NCBI GenBank assembly: GCA_947474205.1
Contig: CANJIC010000157.1
Location: 1-5,253, forward strand
Length of the DNA: 5,253 bases
Source: Planctomycetaceae bacterium
GTDB lineage: Bacteria > Planctomycetota > Phycisphaerae > Phycisphaerales > SM1A02
Direction of reading: 5' to 3'
The notes beneath the pieces were generated by a model, which saw nothing but the letters and a program-made list of their open reading frames with translations, searched no databases and was not told where the DNA came from. The position numbers and the translations under genes are program-made. Shown piece after piece: positions 1-5,253 of the stretch. Position 1 is the stretch's first letter, and each line of letters starts with the position of its first letter.

Positions 1-290
1 ACGGAAAGGCCGACACCATTCTTCGCGGCAAGGTGGTCAGCGTGAAACTTTCACAAATGAGTCAAAGCGTTGCGACTGGTTTGTCAGAAGAAGTCGCCTA
101 CACTGTAACTCTCGACTGGGATTGGGTTGATGTGCGAACAGGCAAGTCCATCACGGCCCGAAAAGGCTTTGCGGCAAGTGGCGTTGTGGTGACAAGTCGA
201 TCGCAAGCGGAACCACTGGACTTGGCGCGATTTGAAGTAACGCAACGGCTCGCCGATGACATTGTGGCGAACCTTCAAGCGGATTGGTGA
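1..290 (+). CDS. lptE: LptE-family LPS-assembly lipoprotein, C-terminal part (5' end outside window)
   Basis: The reading frame is open from the left edge (first full codon at 3) to TGA at 288-290, giving the last 95 residues. LptE is an outer-membrane lipoprotein that plugs and helps assemble the LptD channel delivering LPS to the cell surface. The fragment resembles the C-terminal half of LptE-family proteins (Lipopolysaccharide-assembly family, PF04390). It begins ADTILRGKVVSV, the 'ADxxLxGxI' strand. The next strand contains LDWDWVDVRTGK, matching the family's 'W.D.RTG' pattern, followed by a RKGFAASG segment. It ends in a helix (RLADDIVANLQADW) with the usual terminal Trp. The signal peptide and lipobox lie upstream and cannot be checked. 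A GTG at 33 could mimic a start, but the homologous ADTILRGK segment before it shows it is internal. ftsH follows 47 bp downstream on the same strand. The family call is from pattern resemblance and is fairly secure; the precise orthology is less so. Confidence 0.72.
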   Translation, partial: GKADTILRGKVVSVKLSQMSQSVATGLSEEVAYTVTLDWDWVDVRTGKSITARKGFAASGVVVTSRSQAEPLDLARFEVTQRLADDIVANLQADW

Positions 291-337
291 TAGGTGCGCA
301 TGCAAGATGTAGTTGAACTTGAAAGTAGAAAATAAAT
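291..337 (+). other. Short lptE-ftsH spacer
   Basis: This 47-bp gap shows no convincing -35/-10 pair and no terminator hairpin. The purine-rich stretch GAAAGTAGAAAATAA before the ftsH ATG is at best a weak ribosome site, with GAAAG 12 bases from the start. The simplest reading is that ftsH is transcribed together with the upstream gene. A promoter inside the end of the lptE-like gene cannot be excluded. Confidence 0.4.
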
Positions 338-2395
338 ATGAACGACAATAACATTGATTCAACAACCATGGCTTTCGCCTCTAAAAAGAAAACTGATAAG
401 CCCGTGAAGCGGATTGATCCGCCCACTTCAAATTCTTCTGGCCAACCCGGAAATCCGCGCCGTCAAAGCATGACATGGTTCACTTTGGGATTGCTTGCCA
501 TTCTGATTTATATTGTGATTACCAGCAGCGCCACGCGAGGCAAGCCGATTGAAACATGGCAACAGTTCATGACCTACGCCAAGGAAGGCAAGTTTGAGAA
601 CGAATCCGTGGTCATTCAAAGCGACCGCATTAGCGCGGAAGTGAAGCCAAATACCAAGGGATTTACCGAGCAATTTGGTGACAAGCCCGCGCCCGTATAT
701 GTCGCGATTATTCCGGCGGAGTACGAAAAATACACCAAGGATTTAGAGGCGGCTGGCGTTTCTTGGCGCGCCGACGTGGCCACAAGCACCTTCGCGCAAA
801 TAGCAATGACCATATTGCCCACACTGATCATCTTGGGACTTCTGTGGTTTCTGCTTTCACGCAGCATGCGCAACGCGGGTGGCGGCGCGGGCGGAATGCT
901 TGGCAACTTTGGCCGCAGCAAGCACCGCGTCAGCAACAAGGAAACGGCCCATACCACTTTCGCCGATGTCGCTGGCATTGACGAAGCCAAGGAAGAAGTT
1001 TCCGAATTGGTTGAGTTCTTGAAGGATCCGAAAAGATTTCAACGCCTTGGTGGACGCATTCCGCGCGGCGTGCTGCTTGAAGGTCCGCCAGGTTGCGGAA
1101 AAACTTTGCTGGCAAAAGCGATCGCCGGCGAGGCGGAAGTTCCGTTCTTCTCTATTTCTGGAAGCGACTTTGTTGAAATGTTCGTGGGCGTTGGCGCCAG
1201 CCGCGTGCGCGATTTGTTCAAGCAAGCCAAAGATAATTCACCTTGCATTATTTTCTTGGACGAAGTTGACGCCGTTGGCCGGCGCCGTGGTGGTGGCTTT
1301 TCCACTGGCGGAAACGATGAGCGCGAGCAAACGCTCAACGCCATTTTAGTAGAAATGGACGGATTTGACGCGAATGACCAAGTAATTGTGATTGCTGCGA
1401 CCAATCGCGCCGATGTGCTTGACCCTGCGTTGAAGCGACCAGGTCGGTTTGATCGCACCGTTGCCGTGCAATTTCCGGATATGGCTGGACGCAGGCAAAT
1501 TCTTTCCGTGCACGCCAAGAAAGTGAAGATGGGTCCAGATGTGAACCTGGAACGCATGGCGCGCAGCACGCCAATGTTCAGCGGCGCGGATCTTGCGGCC
1601 ATTATTAATGAGGCCGCCATTCTTGCCACCATGCTTGACAAGGATTTCATAGAGATGACCGACATGGAAGAGGCGCGCGACAAGATTCGATTTGGCCGTG
1701 CTAATAAAAGTAGACGAATTGAACAGCAAGAACGAATTGCCACGGCGTATCACGAATCTGGACACGCTATTTTGCAAGTTCTTTTGGCAGACGCGGATCC
1801 GCTGCACAAGGTGACAATTATTCCACGCGGAAATATGTTGGGAGTGACATTTAGTTTGCCAGAGAAGGACCGTTATGGTTACTCGCGCAAATTTATTTTA
1901 GCCACCATGCGGGTGTTGTGTGGCGGTCGCATTGCGGAGCAGCGCCAGAACGGCGACATTTCCAGCGGAGCTTCCATGGACATTCAAATGGCCACATCAT
2001 TCGCACGCGCCATGGTTCTAGAATGGGGCATGAGCGAAAAGCTTGGTTTTGTTCGCTATGCGGGGCCCTACACGCGCGAGTCATTTTTCGCAGAGCGCGA
2101 ATATTCTGACGACACCGCACGCATCATCGACGAGGAAATTCGGCGCATGATTGATGACGCCTTCAGGGACGCGGAGCGCTTGGTGAACGAAAATTGGGAC
2201 AAGATTTCCACTCTGGCCGAGGCGCTTTTGAAATATGAAACACTGAATGTGGAGGATGTGCAACGCATTATCCGTGGTGAAGCGCTGAACCTGCCCACTG
2301 TGGTTCAAATGCTTTCCACTGAAACGCCTGCGCCAACCGCCATTAAGGTGGATCCACCAGAACCTGAAATTGGAATCATGCCAAGTCCGGCGTAA
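338..2395 (+). CDS. ftsH: FtsH, ATP-dependent zinc metalloprotease (membrane AAA+ protease)
   Basis: FtsH is a hexameric inner-membrane protease that extracts and degrades misfolded membrane proteins and short-lived regulators. This 685-residue copy is complete. After a polar N-terminal stretch (1-45) come TM1 (about 46-65), a periplasmic domain (66-150), TM2 (152-173) and a Gly-rich linker (181-192). The AAA+ module has Walker A GPPGCGKT (249-256), pore loop MFVGVG (281-286), Walker [12 protein letters not shown] (304-314) and a second region of homology with RPGRFDR (367-373), which holds the arginine-finger candidates. The protease domain has the zinc site HESGH (472-476) and third-ligand candidate Asp548 in SSGASMD. 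It ends in a helical C-terminus and a Pro-rich tail (about 662-685). Walker A with Cys for the usual Thr, and HESGH for HEAGH, are conservative variants. The first ATG (338) is chosen. ATG 368 (residue 11) is possible, and neither has a clear Shine-Dalgarno. ftsH lies 47 bp after the lptE-like gene, with no obvious promoter between, so read-through is likely. Confidence 0.97.
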   Translation: MNDNNIDSTTMAFASKKKTDKPVKRIDPPTSNSSGQPGNPRRQSMTWFTLGLLAILIYIVITSSATRGKPIETWQQFMTYAKEGKFENESVVIQSDRISAEVKPNTKGFTEQFGDKPAPVYVAIIPAEYEKYTKDLEAAGVSWRADVATSTFAQIAMTILPTLIILGLLWFLLSRSMRNAGGGAGGMLGNFGRSKHRVSNKETAHTTFADVAGIDEAKEEVSELVEFLKDPKRFQRLGGRIPRGVLLEGPPGCGKTLLAKAIAGEAEVPFFSISGSDFVEMFVGVGASRVRDLFKQAKDNSPCIIFLDEVDAVGRRRGGGFSTGGNDEREQTLNAILVEMDGFDANDQVIVIAATNRADVLDPALKRPGRFDRTVAVQFPDMAGRRQILSVHAKKVKMGPDVNLERMARSTPMFSGADLAAIINEAAILATMLDKDFIEMTDMEEARDKIRFGRANKSRRIEQQERIATAYHESGHAILQVLLADADPLHKVTIIPRGNMLGVTFSLPEKDRYGYSRKFILATMRVLCGGRIAEQRQNGDISSGASMDIQMATSFARAMVLEWGMSEKLGFVRYAGPYTRESFFAEREYSDDTARIIDEEIRRMIDDAFRDAERLVNENWDKISTLAEALLKYETLNVEDVQRIIRGEALNLPTVVQMLSTETPAPTAIKVDPPEPEIGIMPSPA

Positions 2396-2412
2396 GCGCG
2401 ACGTGCTCGCGC
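2396..2412 (+). terminator. GC-rich hairpin directly after ftsH stop, possible (bidirectional) terminator
   Basis: A perfect 6-bp stem, GCGCGA (2396-2401) with TCGCGC (2407-2412), encloses a 5-base loop and starts at the base after the ftsH TAA. It lies between two converging genes, where terminators are expected. No T-tract follows on either strand, so it is not a classical intrinsic terminator. It may slow polymerase, protect the 3' end, or be chance in GCGCG-rich DNA. Confidence 0.35.
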
Positions 2413-2508
2413 ATACACCAACGTAATGTCGCGACCAATCAATGGCGCAACATTTCGCCTGTGATATATATTTTGTATCCTCGAAACACCAAGCGCGTGG
2501 TTGATTGA
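2413..2508. other. Convergent intergenic gap between ftsH and the E2 gene
   Basis: This is the rest of the non-coding gap between the two converging genes. It holds an 8-bp palindrome GTCGCGAC (2428-2435), a weak 4-bp stem GGCG/CGCC (2444-2447 with 2456-2459), and a short AT-rich run (about 2462-2478) after that stem. The stem plus AT-rich tail could contribute to ending ftsH transcripts, but it is too weak to call as a terminator. No small gene or RNA is apparent. Confidence 0.4.
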
Positions 2509-3942
2509 TCACACCAAAAGCGTGGCTGGGTTTTCAAGCAGACCCTTGAGCGTGTTCAACCAACGCGCCGCCATGGCGCCATCAATCACTCGGTGATCCA
2601 GCGAAAGCGTGGCCGTCATTTCGTAACCAATGGTGAGTTGATCATCGCGCACAACGGGTTGCTTCAGCGCGGCGCCGCAAGCAAGAATGGCGGAGTTGGG
2701 TGGATTGATGATGGCCGTGAAATGCTCCACGCCAAACATGCCCAAGTTTGAAACCGTGAAGGTGCTGTCGGACATGTCCTCCATGGACAGGCCGCGGGTG
2801 CGCGCCTTCTCTGAAAGTGCTTTGGTTTCGCTGGAAATGGCGCGCAAACTCTTGCGATCCACATCGCGGATAACGGCCACCAACAGACCGCCGCCCTTCT
2901 CTTCATCCAGCGCCACGGCCACGCCAACATTCACTTGCTGATGCATGAGAATTTTTTCGCCGGCCCAACTTGCGTTGACATATGGGTGCTTGGCCATGGA
3001 CAGCGCGCAACCGCGCACAATGAAATCATTCACGGAAAGTTTAATGCCTATGGATCCAAGCTCGCTGTTCAGTTGTTCGCGCAGCGCCATCAAACGGTCC
3101 AACTCAAACTTCATGGACACTTGGTAATGCGGAATGGTGGTCTTGCTTTCAACCAATCGCTTGGCGATGATTTGGCGCATTGAACTGACGGCCACTTCTG
3201 TGCTTTGCAGACCAGCCACAACAAGTCCGCCCGCGCGGTGTGTTGGTGTCACTGGAACAGCAAGCGAACTGGATGCCGCAACATGCCCTTGACTACTTGT
3301 GGTTGGCGCGCTGGAAGACATTGAACTTGCGCGCACCGACTCCGTGGTTTGCGCGGCGGGAGTGGCGCCGCGATTTTCCAAAGCGTTCATCACATCGCGC
3401 TTGATGATTCGCCCGCCAGGACCGGAGCCCTTGAGCGAGGCAAGATCAACGCGCTCTTGCTCGGCGATTCGACGCGCGACAGGACTCACGCGAACTCGCG
3501 CGCCATCGGCTTGAAGAATTTCTTCGGCTTGCGCGTCGATTGGCTCAACACTGCTTGCGCCGCGTGTGTTGGAATTGGCTGAAACAAAGGCATTTTCAGA
3601 TGTACTGTGCGATGGACGCCCCGCCGCGGAAGTGTTGGGCTGGCCAGAAGATGTCGCGGCTTGCGCGCCATCAAGGCTTTCGCCGTCCTCTAAAATAAGC
3701 GCGATCTGCGTGCCAACTTTCACTTGCTGACCGGCTGGCACGAGCAACTTTAAAATTTTGCCGTCGTCAAAGACCGGCATTTCCATGGTGGCCTTGTCGG
3801 TTTCAATATCCGCAACCACCATTCCACTTTTTACGGCGTCGCCCTCTTTCACATTCCAACGAACAATGGTTCCAGATTCCATGGTGTCCGAAAGGCGCGG
3901 CATTGTGACGGAGATTGGCATTGTTGTTGTCTGATTAGGCAT
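2509..3942 (-). CDS. pdhC: Pyruvate dehydrogenase complex E2, dihydrolipoamide acetyltransferase
   Basis: E2 transfers the acetyl group from E1 through a swinging lipoyl arm to CoA and forms the core of the cytoplasmic complex. The 477-residue product has one lipoyl domain (about 8-88) with lipoylation Lys50 in ETDKATM, a Ser/Thr/Ala-rich linker (89-148), a peripheral-subunit-binding domain (about 150-188, RVSPVARRIA to KRDVMNAL), a second linker (189-245) and the acyltransferase domain (about 250-477). The last carries SNLGMFG (398-404) and the catalytic DHRVIDG motif (His450, Asp454). SNLGMFG followed by AIINPPNSAIL favours pyruvate over 2-oxoglutarate or branched-chain substrates. The start at 3942 gives an 8-bp overlap with the E1beta stop (ATGCCTAA), which suggests coupled translation. 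ATG 3921 (residue 8, MPISVTMP) fits the usual family N-terminus equally well; no Shine-Dalgarno decides. The frame stays open upstream through E1beta, but that part shows no homology. No E3 gene follows. Confidence 0.95.
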   Translation of the reverse strand: MPNQTTTMPISVTMPRLSDTMESGTIVRWNVKEGDAVKSGMVVADIETDKATMEMPVFDDGKILKLLVPAGQQVKVGTQIALILEDGESLDGAQAATSSGQPNTSAAGRPSHSTSENAFVSANSNTRGASSVEPIDAQAEEILQADGARVRVSPVARRIAEQERVDLASLKGSGPGGRIIKRDVMNALENRGATPAAQTTESVRASSMSSSAPTTSSQGHVAASSSLAVPVTPTHRAGGLVVAGLQSTEVAVSSMRQIIAKRLVESKTTIPHYQVSMKFELDRLMALREQLNSELGSIGIKLSVNDFIVRGCALSMAKHPYVNASWAGEKILMHQQVNVGVAVALDEEKGGGLLVAVIRDVDRKSLRAISSETKALSEKARTRGLSMEDMSDSTFTVSNLGMFGVEHFTAIINPPNSAILACGAALKQPVVRDDQLTIGYEMTATLSLDHRVIDGAMAARWLNTLKGLLENPATLLV

Positions 3943-4927
3943 TGTACGTGGCGCTTCGAACCGCCTCGCAAATCTTGCGCGTGTTGGGCAAATATTCCTG
4001 CTCCAAATTGTAAGCGTACGGCGCGGGAACATCCTCGGTGTGCACGCGGTGCACGTGGTTGTCCAAATCATCAAAGCAGCGCTGATGAATTTGCGCCGCG
4101 ACTTCCGAACCTGGACTTCCAAAGCTCCACGACTGATCGACAATGACAAGATTGGATGTCTTGCGCACCGAACGTTCAATGGAACCAATGTCGAGCGGTC
4201 GAATGGTGCGCAGATCAATAACCTCGCATGAAATTCCCTCTTTGGCCAATTCTTGCGCGGCTTCCATGCAGAAATGCACCGGGCGACCCCACGAAGCCAG
4301 CGTGCAATCCGTGCCGGCGCGGCGAATGCAGGCCTGACCAAATTTCACAAGCACATCTTCGCCAACAGGAACGTCGCCCTTCATGCCAAGCATGCGCTCG
4401 CTCTCCATGAAGAACACCGGATCATCGTCGCGAATGGCGGTCTTCATGAGACCCTTGGCGTCGGCGGGCGTTGATGGAATGACAATTTTTATTCCAGGCA
4501 CATTGGAGAACAATCCTTCAACGCTCCAACTGTGCGTGCTACCAAGTTGCCCGCCCGCGCCGTCGTTGCCGCGGAACACAATGGGGCAACCAAATTGTCC
4601 GCCGCTCATGAACAACATTTTGGGCGCGTTGTTCAGAATTGGATCGGCGGCCACCAAACTAAAAGACCAACTCATGAATTCAACCACGGGGCGCAAGCCC
4701 AACATGGCGGCGCCAATAGCCATGCCCGCAAAACCACTTTCAGAAATGGGCGTGTCAATGACGCGGCGCGGACCAAACTCGTCCAACATTCCGCGGCTCA
4801 CTTTGTAGGCGCCGTTGTACTCAGCCACTTCCTCGCCGATCAACATAACGCGCTTGTCGCGGCGCATTTCCTCGCTCATGGCGTCGCGAATGGCGTCGCG
4901 AAATTCAAGTTCTTGCGTGGCGCTCAT
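3935..4927 (-). CDS. pdhB: Pyruvate dehydrogenase E1 component, beta subunit
   Basis: With E1alpha this subunit makes the thiamine-diphosphate-dependent E1 heterotetramer that decarboxylates pyruvate and acetylates the E2 lipoyl group. The 330-residue product is of normal length. The N-terminal pyrimidine-binding domain (about 5-180) contains GEEVAEYNGAYKVSRGML (31-48) and DTPISESGFAGMAIGAA (58-74), which includes the family's conserved Glu near the cofactor. VVEFMSWSF and PSTPADAKGL (151-160) follow. The C-terminal transketolase-like domain (about 195-325) has EVIDLRTIRPLD and DVPAPYAYNLE (299-309). Two normally conserved spots differ: HSW (132-134) where HSQ is common, and VDQSWSFG (263-270) where an acidic-Gly pattern such as EEGW is common. 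Start ATG 4927 overlaps the E1alpha stop (ATGA) and has GAGGGAG at 4944-4938 on the minus strand, 10 bases away, the clearest ribosome site in the window. A longer in-frame start at 5023 adds 32 residues unlike the family. Confidence 0.95.
   Translation of the reverse strand: MSATQELEFRDAIRDAMSEEMRRDKRVMLIGEEVAEYNGAYKVSRGMLDEFGPRRVIDTPISESGFAGMAIGAAMLGLRPVVEFMSWSFSLVAADPILNNAPKMLFMSGGQFGCPIVFRGNDGAGGQLGSTHSWSVEGLFSNVPGIKIVIPSTPADAKGLMKTAIRDDDPVFFMESERMLGMKGDVPVGEDVLVKFGQACIRRAGTDCTLASWGRPVHFCMEAAQELAKEGISCEVIDLRTIRPLDIGSIERSVRKTSNLVIVDQSWSFGSPGSEVAAQIHQRCFDDLDNHVHRVHTEDVPAPYAYNLEQEYLPNTRKICEAVRSATYNA
4878..4901. repeat. Exact tandem duplication of 12 bp inside the E1beta gene
   Basis: ATGGCGTCGCGA occurs twice back to back (4878-4889 and 4890-4901). 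On the coding strand it gives RDAI-RDAM in the first helix of E1beta (residues 10-17). It keeps the frame and fits the helix seen in relatives, so it is probably harmless or coincidental. Confidence 0.6.
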
Positions 4928-5253
4928 ATCAAACCATCTCCCTCGCGCGTGGCGCGAAATGTGGGCGGATTCAGCGCACCACCGTACATGCGCGGCTCGC
5001 TGGTGCCGGTATATCGGCCCCATGGTTCACGATACACATCGTGATACAAATCCGACAACGGTGGCACTGGACTATTGTCCGCAAACTCAACGGAGTCGCG
5101 CACTTCGGCCTTCATTTCTTTTTGCAACGACTTGATTTGATCATTCGTGATAGCGCCCTGATCAAGGATTATTTTCTCAAATATTCCAATTGGATCGCCT
5201 TGCTCCCAAATGGCCTCCTCATCGCGCGAGCGATATTTGCGCGGATCGCTCAT
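4924..5253 (-). CDS. pdhA: Pyruvate dehydrogenase E1 component, alpha subunit, C-terminal part (5' end outside window)
   Basis: The frame is open from the right edge to TGA at 4926-4924 and gives 109 residues. It begins MSDPRKYRSRDE, which corresponds to the internal family segment 'GHSMSDPxxYR' of E1alpha, so this Met is almost certainly not the start. The thiamine diphosphate/Mg-binding half lies outside the window. WEQGDPIGIFEKIIL is the usual 'DPI' helix, and VRDSVEFADNSPVPPLSDLYHDVY (51-74) matches the usual C-terminal end of the family. A further 35 residues (75-109) rich in Gly, Pro, Arg and Tyr follow; in many relatives the protein ends near DVY. The stop overlaps the E1beta start by 4 bp (ATGA), so the two subunits, needed in equal amounts, are probably translationally coupled. 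The operon promoter must lie beyond the right edge. Confidence 0.92.
   Translation of the reverse strand: MSDPRKYRSRDEEAIWEQGDPIGIFEKIILDQGAITNDQIKSLQKEMKAEVRDSVEFADNSPVPPLSDLYHDVYREPWGRYTGTSEPRMYGGALNPPTFRATREGDGLI
4938..4944 (-). promoter_or_regulatory. Ribosome binding site of the E1beta gene
   Basis: On the minus strand GAGGGAG lies 10 bases before the ATG at 4927, inside the end of the E1alpha gene. It supports the 4927 start over the longer in-frame start at 5023. Confidence 0.6.

Noticed and set aside
33..290. A separate 85-residue protein starting at GTG 33.
   Set aside because: The same frame is open to the window edge and the residues before GTG (ADTILRGK) match the LptE family, so this is an internal codon.
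1039..1743. A 234-codon open frame on the minus strand inside ftsH.
   Set aside because: It is antisense to the strongly conserved AAA+ region; the product is Ser/Arg-rich with no recognisable motif, as expected from a mirror of ftsH codons.
2462..2480. The AT-rich run in the convergent gap as a promoter.
   Set aside because: No -35 element at proper spacing is visible and no gene starts downstream on either strand; both neighbouring genes end here.
3943..4341. The E2 frame stays open 133 codons upstream of the chosen start, giving a possible 610-residue protein.
   Set aside because: The extra part lies inside the E1beta gene in another frame, is rich in Arg and low in recognisable domains, and the lipoyl domain begins only after position 3942.
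4928..5023. A longer E1beta start at 5023.
   Set aside because: The added 32 residues are out-of-frame E1alpha sequence without family resemblance, and the clear ribosome site and ATGA overlap point to 4927.
4532..5044. A 170-codon open frame on the plus strand opposite E1beta and E1alpha.
   Set aside because: It overlaps two well-supported genes, is rich in His, Ala and Arg, and has no ribosome site or domain that I recognise.

Overview
This window holds ordinary core genes from a Gram-negative bacterium. The best guess is a member of the PVC group, most likely Planctomycetota (Phycisphaerae-like). Three things point there: an LptE-family protein of the type I associate with planctomycetes, an FtsH with lineage-style variants ([13 protein letters not shown], a DKIRFGR-type linker), and start sites that mostly lack a Shine-Dalgarno sequence. 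This placement rests on remembered family resemblance, not on a search. Base composition is moderate and looks uniform by eye, with no sign of recent transfer.

Layout: the left half is on the + strand. The 3' end of an LptE-like outer-membrane LPS-assembly lipoprotein gene (1-290) is followed after 47 bp by a complete ftsH (338-2395), which encodes the membrane-bound AAA+ zinc protease. A 113-bp convergent intergenic gap (2396-2508) holds a small GC-rich hairpin directly after the ftsH stop. The right half is on the - strand and carries the pyruvate dehydrogenase complex genes in the order E1alpha (partial, running off the right edge), E1beta, E2. They are tightly overlapped: 4 bp between E1alpha and E1beta, and 8 bp between E1beta and E2.

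How the genes work together: the E1alpha/E1beta heterotetramer decarboxylates pyruvate with thiamine diphosphate and passes the acetyl group to the lipoyl arm of E2, which forms acetyl-CoA. The E3 (lipoamide dehydrogenase) gene does not follow E2, because the convergent ftsH lies there, so E3 must be upstream of E1alpha or elsewhere in the genome. LptE and FtsH both act in envelope biogenesis or quality control and may be co-transcribed.

I found no RNA gene, CRISPR array, mobile element or phage signal, and no candidate for a new system. The observations in Part 2 are small: variant residues, an E1alpha C-terminal tail, overlaps and a micro-repeat.
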